Assembly (NCBI RefSeq): GCF_048569485.1
Contig: NC_134353.1
Coordinates: 706,234,341-706,298,340 of the forward strand
From: Anomaloglossus baeobatrachus
Taxonomy: Eukaryota; Chordata; Amphibia; Anura; Aromobatidae
Reading direction: 5' to 3'
DNA length: 64,000 nt
Of the stretch, positions 12,320 to 24,884 are shown one piece after another (the stretch's first letter is position 1; each line of letters starts with the position of its first letter). The notes under the pieces are model-generated. The model worked only from the letters and a program-made list of their open reading frames with translations, was not told where the DNA came from and did not search any database. Made by a program: the position numbers and the translations under genes.

Positions 12320-13901
12320 GGCTATGAGCACACGTGCTTATTTTCTGCACATAACCAATGTTTTGGCAGGAAAAAAGCGCACTTTTTATTGCATCTGCGT
12401 GTTATTTCCTGCTTTTTCTTTTTTTCTTCTTTAAAGGGAACCTGTCATCAGAAATTTAGCTATAAACCTAAAAGTTTCCCCCTCTGCAGCTCCTGGGCTG
12501 CATTCTAGCAATGTTCCTGTACTTTTTGTGGCCCCTTTTAAACCAAATGAAATACTTCATAAACTTGTACCTTTTGCTATGTAAATTTTGTAAATCGTCC
12601 ATGGGGGCGGGCTCTCTGCTGACCGTTGCTGTTCCTCCAGCACATTGACGCCGTCCCCCCACGCTCCATTTCATCCATCAGGACGCCGCCCACTGCGCCC
12701 GAGGTGCTGCCCACGCCAGGATCACTGGTGACGTGTGTCACAAGCACGAGATTATGGGCGGCGCTGTGATTGCATCGCAAGTGCCCGCCCATAATCTCGT
12801 GGACGCGCTTTCCCCCACTGTCTCCAGCGTTCTGCGCAAGCGCTCGCCGGCCAAATGACCCGACGTCACCTCCTTCCCATCTTACCCTGCAACAGGGCAA
12901 GATGGGAAAGAGGTGACGTCGGGTCATCTGGCCAGCAAGCGCTTGCGCAGAATGCTGGAGGAAGAGGGGAAAGTGCGGTCACGAGGTTATGGGCGGCACT
13001 TGCTGATGACACTCACAGCGCCGCCCATAACCTCGTGCCTGCGCAAAACGCCACCAGCGGTCACACGTGCACAGTACCGCTACAGTCGCACAGCGCATGC
13101 GCGAGACCACGGGCGGCGTCCTGAGATATGAAATTCAGCGTTGGGGGGGCGGCGTAAATCTGCTGGAGGAACAGCAACGGTCAGCAGAGAGCCCGCCCCC
13201 ATGGACGATTTACAAAATTTATATAGCAAAAGGTACAAGTTTATAAAGTATTTAATTTGGTTTAAAAGGGGCCACAAAAAGTACAGGAACCTTGCTAGAA
13301 TGCAGCCCACGAGCTGCAGAGGGGGAAACTTTTAGGTTTAAAGCAAAATTTCTGATGACAGGTTCCCTTTAAAGCCCTGGCAATCACCTAGGTTCAGTCA
13401 CTGTACCCCCGCAAACACCGCAGGGTCTCCGGCTGAAGTTGCAGCCGGATCGTGGCTCTCTCTGCCTGGAATGTTCGCAGCATTCAGGAGGCAGAGAGAG
13501 GAATCGCTGACCTCCCCCAATTGATCGGGTCCCTGTAACGCGATCATAGGGACCCGACAGTGGCCATGGTAACCCTGTGTTGTCTGCATGACAACTCCGG
13601 GTTACTGAGCCACAGTCAGCCTCACACAGTATGCAGTATGCATGATGTGTGAGGCAAAGTGCTGCGATATAATCCCCTGTAGTGACAAAGCACTGCAGTG
13701 GATTATAGAAATGCAAAAAAAAAACCAACAAAAAACCACGCAGAAACAATTGACATGCTTCTTTCAGGAGCGAAATCTGCAAGAAAAAAAAGCAGCGTGT
13801 ACACAGCAAGTCATGATTACTATAGACTATGATGGTATGTGTTTTTCCTTGCAGTATTGATTAAAATCTGCAAGGAAAAAAACGCAATGTGTGCACATAG
13901 C
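12320..13901. mobile_element. Harbinger-like MITE inside the Tc1 element
   Basis: Left end GGCTATGAGCACACG after TAA; right end CGCAATGTGTGCACATAGC before TTTA. The terminal repeats are inverted and the insertion interrupts the Tc1 terminal repeat. It is itself interrupted by the T2 palindrome at 12435-13368. Confidence 0.7.
12435..13368. mobile_element. T2/Kolobok-like MITE, nearly perfect 934-bp palindrome
   Basis: Flanked by TTAA (12431-12434 and 13369-13372), with ends AGGGAACCTGTCATCAG and its inverse. The two halves mirror each other almost to the centre near 12895: TGACCCGACGTCACCTC at 12856 and GAGGTGACGTCGGGTCA at 12910. This agrees with the T2 group known in Xenopus (TTAAAGG ends). 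No transposase. Confidence 0.85.
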
Positions 13902-15526
13902 TTTACAGTGTAAATTTGGTGTGCCCTCTAAATAACAACACACAACCATTAAGGTTCACACTACTAGCAAGAGTAAGTACACCCCAAGTAAAAAATAGCC
14001 AAATTGACTAGTTATTTTTCCTCCCTGGTGTCATGTGACTCAGTGTTGCAAGGTCTTAGGTGTGAATGGGGAGCAGGTGTGGTAAATTTGGTGCTATCGC
14101 TCACACACACTCTCATATTGGTCACTGGAAGTTCAACATGGCACCTCATGGCAAAGAATTCTCTGAGAATCTGAAAAGAAAAAAAAATTGTTCTACATAA
14201 AGATCGCTCAGGCTATAAGAAGATTGCAAACACCCGGAGACTGAGATGCAACACTGAGGCCAAGACCATACAGCGGTTTAACAAGACAGATTCCGCTAAG
14301 AACATGTCCCGCCATGGTTGAGCAAAGTGGTTAGTTGAGTGCACGCGCTCCACGTCATATACAGAGGTTATCTTTTCAAAATAGATGTATATGAGTTCTG
14401 CCAGCATTGCTGTAGAGGTTAAAGGAGTGAGGGAGGGGTCAGCCTGTAATGCTCAGATCATACGCTGCACACTGCATCATTTTGGTCTGCATGGCTGTGG
14501 TCCCAGAAGGAAGCCTCTTCTAAAGATGATGCAGAAGAAATCTCGCAAACAGCTTGCTGAAGACAAGCATAATAAGGACATGGATTACTTGAAAAACTAT
14601 TTGGTTCAGATAGTGTCAAGCATGTGTGGTGGCAACGAGATGAGGAGTACAAAGACAAGTGTGTCTTTCCTACAGTCAAGCAAGGTGGCGGGAGTCTCAT
14701 GGTTTGGAGTTTCATGAGTGCTGCCGGTTGTGTGGAGCTACAGTTCATTGAAGTAACTATGAATGCCAACATGTACTGTCACATACTGAGGCAGAGCATG
14801 ATCTCCTGCCTTTGAAAACTGGGCCGCAGGCAGTATTCCAATAAAACAACGATCCCAAACACCTCCAAGACGACCACTGCCTTCCGAAAGAAACTTAGGG
14901 TTTCTGGACTGGCCAAGCATGTGTCTAGACCTAAACCCTATTGAGCATCTGTGAGACATTCTCAAATGGAAGGTGGAGAAGTGCAAGGTCGCTAACATCC
15001 ACCAGCTCCGTTATGTCATTATGGCAGAGTGCAAGAGGATCCAGTGGCTCCTGTAAAGCTCTAGTGAACTCTCAAGAGACTTCAGGCAGTGCTTGAAAAT
15101 AATGGTGGCCACACAAATAATTGACATTTGGAGCACAATTTGGTCATTTTCACTTAGGGGTGTACTCACTTTTGTTGCCAGTGATTTAAACATTAATGGC
15201 TGTGTGCTGAGTTATTTAGAAGGCACACAAAATTTACACTGTTATACAAGCTGTACACTGACGACTTTACATTGTATCAAAGTGTCATATCTTCAGTGTT
15301 GACCCATGAAAAGATAAAACAAAATATTTACGGAAATGTGTTTGGGGGTGTATTCACTTTTGTGATATAATGTAGATGAATAAAATGACAGAATGCTATT
15401 CTGTGATCTATTGTTTTATAAAGCCATACTTGAGAAAACAATAGCAATGTGCTTTTCCCAAGGTAGATGCATTTCTCACCAATAGAGGGAGCCAATGTAC
15501 CACACAATACAATAGAAGTTTGTTTT

Positions 15527-15783
15527 TATAAGCGAGCACTACCATGCTCAGGTGCTTGGTACCCGTAGTAGCTGGATGCTTGGATGGGCGTGACTTGAGT
15601 ACCCGAGTATAATGGAAGTCAATGGGGAACTCCAGGATTTTTCTGGGAAATCTTGAAGAAAAATGCTCAAGTTTCACATTGACATCTATTATAATCGGGT
15701 ACTCGAGTCGCGGCCATCCAAGCATCAACTGCTCATTACAAGTACTGAGCACCCAAGCAGTGTAGTGCTCCTCATCACTAGTT
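15527..15783. repeat. Foldback repeat with GAGCAC/GTGCTC ends
   Basis: GCGAGCACTACCATGCTC at the left and AGTGCTCCTCATCACTA at the right. Inside, GGGTACTCGAGTC and GTACCCGAGTATAATGG are inverted halves around 15630. A related fragment lies at 31090-31145. Family not named with confidence. Confidence 0.5.
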
Positions 15784-15995
15784 ATACTGGTTTCATAGAC
15801 ACAGAATAAAGAGAACCAGTCAGCTGATTCATGCTGCCCTTGGTTCAGGCAGAATTAATCAGAGGCTGGCTCCTGCCTTCTAAACATCTATGTTCCCATG
15901 GAATGAGAGGACTCAGTCAAGAGGCAAATCCCAGTCTGGGAGACATAACTTGTGGCTTAGTCAGTTAAGTCCGGAAATGCTACAGTATGTGATTT

Positions 15996-16029
<34 letters not shown>

Positions 16030-16554
16030 TATATATATGTATGTACGTATGCATATATATATATATTACATACATACATATACACATATAATAATAATTT
16101 TCAACTTTTCAAACTATGTTTTCTCTGAAAAAAACGCAGAATTTTAGTGTAAAACATACCTGACTGCAATTGTGCTATTCTGCTTTGATTGTAAAGCAAA
16201 ATATGACATCTGTAATGTTTTTCTGACACTTTGTAGGACCCCATGCTTCTAGCATTTGAGGATCAATGACAAAAAAAAAAACCAAAACAGCTTGGACTCC
16301 AAAATAAACCTAAACTAAAAGTATTGTGGAAGGAAAGTATAAATACCACGTTATTGTGAATGATTTCTGTAGTCTTACAGTGGCTTTCACAGAGCAATTC
16401 TTTAACTTGAAGCGCTACATTTTTACAGTCAATGTAATGAGAATACATATGGTATATGGTATGCTATATGGTATGGTATATGGTATATGCTATATGGTAA
16501 TTATAGCAATCACATGTATAATTGGCCTGATCTGTTAGTATAAGCCATACTTAC
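15784..16554. other. PPM1F intron: T2 fragment and microsatellites
   Basis: GAGAACCAGTCAGCTG near 15811 resembles a T2 end. A TA/CA/GTAC simple-repeat block runs 15996-16090 and a TATGGTA-type short repeat runs 16447-16498. The exon 2 donor follows at 16554. Confidence 0.5.
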
Positions 16555-16694
16555 GATCTTCAGCCTGTGCGTCGTTTTCTGGTCCTTCCACCACATCCCG
16601 CTTCTTCTCAAGAAATGCATCCAAGTCAGATTGCAGAGTCTGGTGGACAGCTGCTGCAACTAAACTGGCAGCTAGCCAAGGAAAAGTAATCAGC
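16555..16694 (-). CDS. PPM1F: PPM1F exon 2
   Basis: 140 bases, entering in phase 2 and leaving in phase 1, encoding residues 53-99. It contains WLAASLVAAAVHQTLQSDLD, aligning with PPLAAALAHEAVSQLLQTDL of mammalian PPM1F. The following 20 residues hold only scattered acids (VVEGPENDAQAED) where mammals have a run of Glu and Asp. The acceptor follows a strong pyrimidine tract (CTCTTGTTCTTTTCTCC) and ends TTATTAG; the donor is GTAAGTATGG. Confidence 0.93.
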
Positions 16695-17415
16695 CTAATA
16701 AGTGAGGAGAAAAGAACAAGAGGACTAGTTTTCAGCACCTCCTTTACATTTATGAGAGTTACAATGTACTACATGTACAACAACAAGTTGGCACTGATGC
16801 ACTCTAGCGCCAGCTGCCAGGCAATACCGGGGCTCGCTTACAGCAGCTGCTCTCAGTGCGGTGACTGTAATTGTTCCAGACACGCCTGCATGACTGAAAG
16901 CCGACGGCGTGGGGGAGAATTTTTTTTTCCCTGCGACTGGGTAACTGCATAACGTTATTAATGTTCATTAACATTACACCTGCAGATTAATGGCGTTATC
17001 TCTAACAGGCCCTTTCACCCCAACATGGCAATGACCCCATTGGGTTTTTCCACTCTGCTGTAATGTGATGAAGCCCCCTAAAATTTTCCCACATCTGAAC
17101 TTGGCCTTTAAAGTACAAAACAAGAACTCCCCATAACAATGAAAGTGACGTTCCAGATGTCACTGAGCATTAGCTCACAGACTGTTTACAGAGGCTGAAA
17201 TGGCAAGGTGAGCTTTACTTTAATGTAAATGTATTCTTGCCCTTCAAACTGATCTACGTGCTGCTTTATGACTATTTCCATAACTCTGCCTATAACAGCA
17301 GAGACTATAGCCCCAACAGATGTGTGGGTGGCCACCATCTGACAAGGCTCACATTTCATGCCGCATAAATCACCAAGCTAAATTTAATATCAATTTTAAT
17401 AACCGCAGTATATAT
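16695..17415. other. PPM1F intron 1, start
   Basis: Mostly unrecognised. GATTAATGGCGTTATC, ATAACGTTATTAATG and GCGGTGACTGTAATTG near 16850-17000 look like parts of dispersed repeats. No supported gene. Confidence 0.3.
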
Positions 17416-18100
17416 CAGGGTTCTCAAACACGAAGCCTGTATGCGGCCCCTGAGGCTGCGTCATGCGGCCCGCAGCCACTGTAGACCCCTGTGCAATCAC
17501 AGCCCCGTCTGTGGGGCCGCTGATGTCAGCGCTTTATTTCAGTGGAATGTCCATCATTGGACAAACATTAAATTGAAATCTATTGGCGCACAGAGACTGG
17601 CGCTGTGAAATGCCAGCCGCTGGCCAATCAGAAGCCAGCAGCTGACGTCAGCTTGCCAGCACTGCGATGCATGACGGGAGATGTTATACAACACCACGCT
17701 GGTACACTAATGTCAACTGCTAGACTCTGAACGGCAGATGGCATGAACCAGGCTGCGATCATCATGGGGTATACGGTACCTGTGGACTGCATGTGCAGAA
17801 AAGAGGATTCCGCGGGAACGGAGTACAGGTGTGTACGTGAAGAATGGCACAATCCCACCAAGGACAACATCTGCAAGGAGTTTAAATTTCTCCCTGTTTT
17901 TGCTTGGGTTTCCTCCCACACTCCAAAAAAACATAATAGGGACCTTAGATTGTCAGACACAATGGGACAATGATAATCACATCTGTAAAGTGCAGTGGAA
18001 TTAATAGCGCTATATAAAAGTGAAACATTACTACAAGAGGAGGACCAGGATAGGGGAGACTACTACAAGACGTTGGCCAGAATTACAATAATGGTGATGT
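17416..18100. mobile_element. hAT-like repeat, degraded
   Basis: Begins CAGGGTTCTCAAACACG, close to the CAGGGGTCTCAAAC start of the minisatellite-bearing repeat at 32540, and both end with ACGTTGGCCAnAATTAC. Contains an L2-like tail at 17880-18015. No clear target duplication. Confidence 0.5.
17880..18015 (+). mobile_element. L2-like 3' tail
   Basis: GGTTTCCTCCCACACTCC, AGATTGTCAGACACAATGG and GTGGAATTAATAGCGCTATA match the retroposon tail at 7790-7985. Overlapping open frames on both strands are not coding. Confidence 0.6.
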
Positions 18101-18104
18101 GTAA

Positions 18105-18471
18105 GGGTGCGTGCCCATGATCAGTGTTTGCAGTGTTTTGACTGTAGCGTGTTTTCGCTGATTCCAAAAGCTGCATTGTACAGTACAAGCACAGTGGATG
18201 GGATTTCTAGAAATCCCGTGCCCACTGTTCTTGTTTTTTCTGCAGAAAACACTGACCTGCGGTGCAGCTTTCCAAGCCGCAGCATGTCTATTGTTTGCTG
18301 CGGAATCGTATGCGTCCGCGGTGGGGAGAACACAAGCGAGAGACCGCAGCACATTGAACCCTGATTGTGAGTACGAGCAGCAGCAGTCTCCTGCGGAGGA
18401 GACTCGCGGCCCCGCAGGTCAGGACCCGCTTTGTCCAGGACGCAGAGAGTCCTGATTGTTCGCACATACCC
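18105..18471. mobile_element. Harbinger-like MITE, family with GTGCCCAYGATCAGTG ends
   Basis: After TAA at 18102-18104 reads GGGTGCGTGCCCATGATC; ends CACATACCC before ATA. A second copy of the same family lies at 62188-62529 and a third, partial, ends at 22728. Confidence 0.7.
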
Positions 18472-18895
18472 ATAGACAACAATACTGTATGTGGACAATT
18501 GGGGTAAAAATTGTGAAAATGTAAGAGAAAAAATATTTTGCCACTAAAAATAGTGTGTGTGGCCAGAAAGTAGAGAGTGATGCACTGCAGACAATATACA
18601 CCGATCAGCTTGTGTGTCAGATATGCACTACATAGTAATGACGAGATCCATTGTGTAGGAATGCCGATATGAGCGCTAGGAGAAACCACCTAAAAATGAT
18701 ATAAAATTTCACAGTCAGCTATACTGATGAAGATGATAAAATTTGGACAGACAGCATGTAGTACAGGAGCATAATGTGATTAACTTGATAATAACTCTTC
18801 AGTGGGGCTTGTCAGAAGCACAAAGGAGAGGGAGGTAGAGGTCTGCAGCACCAAGGAGAAGCAAGTGTGTGAAGCAGAATGTAACGAGTAACATA
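18472..18895. other. PPM1F intron, nothing recognised
   Basis: AT-rich intronic DNA without repeats or frames I can support. Confidence 0.3.
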
Positions 18896-18897
18896 TA

Positions 18898-20503
18898 CAG
18901 TGGGTACAGAAAGTATTCAGACCCCTTTTTTTCACTGTTTCATTGCAGTCATTTGGTAAATCCAAAAAAAGTTCATTTTTTTCCTCATTAATGTACACTC
19001 TGCACCCAATCTTGACAGGAAAAAATAGAAATGTAGAAATTTTTGAAAATGTATTAAACAAGAAAAACTGAAATATCACGTGGTCATAAGTATTCAGACC
19101 CTTTGCTCAAACACTCATTTAAGCCACTTGCTGTCCATTTCCTTGTGATACTCCTGGAGATGGTTCTACTCTTTTATAGGAGTCCAGCTGTGTTTAATTA
19201 AACTAATAGGACTTGATTTGGAAAGGCACACACCTGTCTATATAATACCTCAGAGTGCATGTCAGACCAAAGGAGAATCATGAGGTCAAAGGAACTGCCC
19301 AAGGAGCTCAGAGACAGAATTGTGGCAAGGCACAGATCTGGCCAAGGTTCCAAAAGAACCTCTGCAGTACTCAAGGTTCCTAAGAGCACAGTGGCCTCCA
19401 TAATCCCTAAATGGAAGACGTTTGGGACCACCAGAACTCTTCCTAGACCTGGCTATCCAGCTAAAATGAACAATTGTGGGAGAAGAGCCATGGTAAGAGA
19501 GGTAAAGAAGAACCCAAAGATCACTGTGGCTGAGCCCCAGAGATGCAGTAGGGAGATGTGAGAAAGTTCTACAAAGTTAGCTATCACTGCGGCCCTCCAC
19601 CAGTTGGGCCTTCATGGGCCCGATGGAAGCTTCTCCTCAGTGCAAGTCATATGAAAGCCCACACAGAGTTTGCAAAAAAAAAAACAAACCCCAAACACAC
19701 ACAAATGACTCCCAGACTATGATAAATAAGATTCTCTGGTCTGATGAGATGAAGAGAAAACTCTTTGGTGATAATTCTAAGCAGTATGAGTGGAGAAAAC
19801 AAGGCAATGCCCATCACCTGCTCAATATAATCCCAACAGTGAAACACGGTGGTGGCAGCATCATGCTATGGGGGTGTTTTTCAGCTGCAGGGACAGGACG
19901 ACTGGTTGCAATTGAAGGAAAGATGAATGCGACCAAGTACAGAGATATTCTGGAAGAAAACTCCTTCCAGAGTGCTCTGGACCTCAGACTTGGCCTTAGG
20001 TTCACCTTCCTACAAGATAATGACCCTATGCACACAGCTGAAATAACAAAGGAGTGGCTTCAGATCAACTCTGACCATTCTTGACTGGCCCAGCCAGAGC
20101 CCTGACCTAAACCCTATTGAGCATCTCTGAAAATGGCTGTCCACCAACGTTCACCATCCAACCTGACGGAACTGGAGAGGAACTGCAAGGATGAATGGCA
20201 GATGATCCCCAAATCCAGGTGTGGAATAATTCCCAAGAAGACTCATGGCTGTATTAGCTCAAAAGCGTGCTTCTATTCAATACTGAGCAAAAGGTCTGAA
20301 TACTTTAGATAATGTCATATTTCAGTTTTTCTTGCTTAATAAAATTTGAAAAGATTTCTACATTTCTGTTTTTTCTGTCAAGTTGGGGTGCAGAGTGTAC
20401 ATTAATGAGGAAAAAAAATGAACTTTTTTGAATTTACCAAATGGCTGCAATGAAACAAAAAGTGAAAAAGTCAAAGGGGTCTGAATACTTTCCATACCCA
20501 CTG
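18898..20503 (+). mobile_element. Tc1-like transposon, near full length (1606 bp)
   Basis: TA, CAGTGGGTACAGAAAGTATT at the left, and AATACTTTCCATACCCACTG, TA at the right. Terminal repeats extend over 200 bases on each side (AATGTACACTCTGCACCC and GGGTGCAGAGTGTACATTAATG). The family is widespread in fish and frogs. Confidence 0.93.
19259..20260 (+). pseudogene. Tc1 transposase, broken
   Basis: N-terminal part (19259-19561, 100 residues) has the paired-type helix-turn-helix region (KELRDRIVARHRSGQGSKRT, VPKSTVASIIPKWKTFGT). The catalytic part (19614-20084) has ILWSDEMKRKLFG, PTVKHGGGSIMLWGCFSAAG and LQDNDPMHTA with the second Asp. The last part, PDLNPIEHL at 20100-20135, is in another frame and ends in a stop. 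At least three frame or stop lesions separate these blocks. Confidence 0.88.
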
Positions 20504-20505
20504 TA

Positions 20506-21288
20506 TATAAGTATGCATTTATTGTGTTTTATGAAAAATAAATAATGTAATTGTGGCAATAATTCTTTAAGAGTCTATTTAAATTACATCCTTATTTTGC
20601 TTAATACGAAGAAAAAAAAATGTGTATATTTCTCAAATATATTTCCCTAATGCGAACACTGTTGAGAATAGTCTAAAATGTATTCACTTGCTCACCACAT
20701 TGTCCTCGATATGAAATTGTGCCAGATGTGTAATTGTATCCTCATCTGGCTCCAATAATCACATTTGGTCTTAAAAAAAACAAGTTATGGAGCCTAATGA
20801 GTGCAACATTTCCAGGGTCTAAAAACTAAGATGATGATGATGTGCACTAGGCATCCCAGGAGGACCAGGTCATTAGTTCTACAGAGCTCAGTTGCACTCA
20901 TCTCTATAGTGGAAGCTGTCCCAGTCTGTCCCATTCTGCCCACATCCCATCACCTTGGAAGCAAAGATAATATTGTTCATGCACTCCTTGTTACCAGAAT
21001 GGTTCCTGTAAAGTACATTACAGGAAATACTGCAAAAAAAGGAAGCCGAGCAGGAAATGTTGTCATAAAAGGAAGAGTGCCGAGACAATCAATTGTGATA
21101 CATTGGAAGCCTGCCACCACCACAGTACAGAAAGACCAGGAAATGACAATGCCCGGGGATGGGGCAGGAGTACAAAAAAACCAACCCAAAACAGTTTGTA
21201 TACCTTAGAGACTTGCAGATTGGCTGTAATGACAATTTACAGTACTTCTGAAACAATATCTATCCTGTCTGCTAAATGTACAACTAGG
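20506..21288. other. PPM1F intron, open frame of unknown meaning
   Basis: Holds a 135-codon plus-strand frame (20801-21208) rich in Thr, Val and Met with no motif I recognise and no splice context. I treat it as chance. No repeat recognised except A-rich runs. Confidence 0.3.
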
Positions 21289-21290
21289 TA

Positions 21291-22174
21291 CAGTGGAACC
21301 TTGGTTAATGAGAACAATCCGTTCTGGGACTGTGCTTGTTAACCAAGTAACTCATTCAGCAAAGCAAGATTTCCCATAGGAAATCATTGCAATGCAGACA
21401 ATTCGTTCCACAACTTAATAAATGTCCCGTCCTGGTCCCCTATTGTGCCATTCCACACATGCACAAACACATACAAACATGTACAAACGCACACAAACTC
21501 ACGCACAAACACGCACATATTATGCTCACCTTACCTTCCGTTCCATCGCCGGTCTCCTGGGACTTGCTGTTCGCTAGTACGGGCTGTATATCTGGTAACC
21601 ATCGCGACGAGGGAGGAACTTCCGCACCCAGAGCGCTGACATCAAAGGCAGGAGCCGCTTGCCTCTGATTGGTTAGAACGCTGCCTTTGAGTAGCGGCTG
21701 ACAGCGGAAGTTCCTCCATCGTCACGATGCTTGCGGATACACATCCTGGAGCGGCGAACTACAGGACCCAGGAGGCCGGCGATGGAACGGAAGGTACACA
21801 TATTATGCTCACCTTACCTTCCGTTCCATCGCCGGCCTCCTGGGTCTTGTAGTTCGCCGCGAGGATTCCTCTCTCGTCGCGATGTACCGGCGAACTACAA
21901 GAACCATGAGGCCAGCGATGGAACGGAAGGTAAGGTGAGCATAATACTGTATGTGTGTGTGTGCGTATTTGTTTGTGTGTGTTTTGTGCGTGCTTGTGTG
22001 GACTGCAAGAGCGGGTCAGAGCGCGGTGGATGTACAGAACCGGAAGTGTGTGCGGTTAGTATTTTGCTCATACAGCAAAGCTTTCTCGTAAACAGAGTTA
22101 CAAATTTACAGCAAGCTTTGCTTGTTAAGCGAAATTCTCGCTAACTGGGTTACTCGTTAAGCGAGGTTCCACGG
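21291..22174. mobile_element. TA-flanked MITE with internal repeats
   Basis: TA, CAGTGGAACCTTGGTTAA at the left and TTAAGCGAGGTTCCACGG, TA at the right: Tc1/mariner-type (possibly pogo/Tigger-like) termini. Inside, CACCTTACCTTCCGTTCCAT occurs at 21528 and 21810, with inverse copies at 21783 and 21919. No transposase. Confidence 0.8.
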
Positions 22175-22176
22175 TA

Positions 22177-23177
22177 TTTCTATCACGGCTTCCTACAACA
22201 ATGCCCTGTGTGTGTTCTGCTTATACATTTGAAGAATTCAAAAGGATAAGGCCCTTCTACCGAATTTCTAGTTACCGGCATGCTCAGGTAGCTTTCCAAA
22301 CCATATACAATAGTAATATATACAAGGCACTCCCGAAATCAGTAGAATGATGATTTTTTATTATTTCATACTCCGTAAACTTAAGTCACATGTTGCGGCC
22401 CAAACATGGCCTTCATCAGTAACTAGCACCTGAGATGAGTAGAGATCAATTATAGTTTCACGGTTTTCATTGGCAGTATTTGGAATGCTAGCAGATATAT
22501 GACTGATCTGCCACATGTTATTTCTGCCATGGGCAGTTGCAGACATACAGCAGATTGGAAAAAATGGACCACAGGTCAGATTACACAGCGTAAATACAGA
22601 AGAGCAAAGGAAAAATGAGATTTCTATAAATCTCATCAACTTTGCTTGTACTGTAAAATGCTGCATTTTTTTTACAGTGAAAATACGCACCACAATAAAA
22701 ATCATCGTGACCACATACCCTTACTGGTGCAAAAAGGAGGAGGATTTGAGCTTTCATTTTTTTCCACTGTATTTGCAGGTTTAGCAATCATCCACTCGGT
22801 TGTACTATACAAACAGTGCTACAGCACTGCTATGTATGGAGAAAATCACGGTCTCCTATGAACGCCAGCTACATGCTAGCCTTCACAGGAATAATGTAAT
22901 CACAGGCATGGAGGTATCCAGCAGACTCCCGGCTGCCATGGCAACAGTGCCCTGCCATCTTGGCATGCCGATGGGTACATAGAATGACGTGCCCCAAACG
23001 CTGCCGTCAAAGATTGTCGGCATTTAACAGCTCCTTTCCAGCCAAGGCTGTTAGAGGCAAAAGAAGGTCAAATAACACCACCACCATCTGCCGGGAAAGC
23101 TGCAGCCTTGCATCCGAAGAGAAAGACAGGGACCGAACATATGACATAAGTTTACATCACGTCAGTAAGACGGTAAA
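22177..23177. other. PPM1F intron with repeat fragments
   Basis: 22575-22728 is the right part of a Harbinger-like MITE of the 18105/62188 family (CACATACCC before TTA). 22790-23170 resembles the middle and GC-rich end of the TTAA-flanked family (GTATGGAGAAAATCACGG; TTTACATCACGTCA). Between them GTTGCGGCCCAAACATGGCC near 22392 is part of another dispersed repeat. Confidence 0.45.
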
Positions 23178-23871
<694 letters not shown>

Positions 23872-24220
23872 TAAAAAAATGAAAATTCAAACACAAACTA
23901 AGCACTGAATTTTACAAAGGTTGTGACTGAATAAGTTAAAGGAGAATGTTAGGGAGGTCGATATGCTGCATGGATGGTATGTCAGGTATGAGGGATGGGC
24001 TCGCCGGGACATCTCCACATTTCTCACTGAATTCAGTCAGGATAATATGCCCCTGATCTAAAAAGGGGAGCTAAATCATGTTTACATTGAGTAACAAACT
24101 CCCCTATGCTGTTGATATCACAGGACTTTAGTTACAAAGTAACAACCACAATGCCCTTAGGCACCTCATATACAAGAAAGTGATGCAAACCTGCCAATAT
24201 TGCTGGGACTGGTTGATCAC
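23872..24220. other. PPM1F intron, nothing recognised
   Basis: AT-rich DNA without features I can support. Confidence 0.3.
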
Positions 24221-24884
24221 TTAAAAGAGAACCTGTTAGGCACCATATGCACCCAGAACCACAAGCAGTTCTGGTTACATAGTGCTAATCCCTGCCTAAC
24301 CGTCCCTGTATCTAGGAGCAAGTAGAGAGCTTTAGAAAAAGTATTTCTAAAGATCCTTTATGGTATGCTAATAAGGCCAGCAGCTAGTCGCAAGGGAGTT
24401 AGTTGCGCTCATTCTACCCCCGTAGCTTGTACAGAGGAGGGTGCTAACATGCTATTCAATGCCCATTGTCATCAGTGGTGACGCGTGTACCTGTGTCCGT
24501 TGTCGCCACATCAAACGCCAGGCAGTGCGCATCATCAGAATTCCCAGCATTTCTGGTCAAGTGCACTAGACCTCTCTGAAGCCAGGACGTGTACACAGCT
24601 TCATAGTGTGCACGACTGGAAGTGTGGTGACCTGATCATGCGCACTGCCCAGCTTTTGATGCGGTGACAACACACACAGGTACGTGCGTCACTGCTGATG
24701 ACGCTAGGCAATGGACATTGAGTAGCATGTTAGCACACCCCCCCGAGTACGTGCTACCATGCTAAGAGGGTGGAATTAGCTCAGGAACTAATACTCTTAT
24801 GACAAGTCCCTGCGCTCATTAGCATATCATAAAGGATCTTTAAGATCTTTACTTTTTCTAAAGATCTCTTTATCTATGCTACTA

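Larger units (their letters stand above)
12198..15372 (+). mobile_element. Tc1-like transposon, split by a nested insertion
   Basis: TA at 12196-12197 precedes CAGCATATCACAAAAGTG; CACTTTTGTGATATAATG precedes TA at 15373-15374. Both long terminal repeats are recognisable. The left one is cut at 12319 and resumes at 13902 (TACAGCTTGTATA, then ACAGTGTAAATTTGG; the right repeat reads AAATTTTGTGTGC without a gap). Without the insert the element is about 1.59 kb, normal for the family. Transposase remnants on the plus strand (14129-15060) include MAPHGKEFSENLKRK and a GGGSLMVWSFMSAAGC block, with many frame breaks. Confidence 0.85.

Noticed and set aside
12577-13124. Pair of opposed frames starting with the same MTRRHL peptide
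   Set aside because: Mirror images caused by the T2 palindrome, not a gene pair.
13384-13809. 141-codon minus-strand frame
   Set aside because: Lies within the Harbinger-like insert of the nested Tc1; no domain.
20801-21208. 135-codon plus-strand frame in PPM1F intron
   Set aside because: No recognisable domain, no splice context, odd composition; likely chance.
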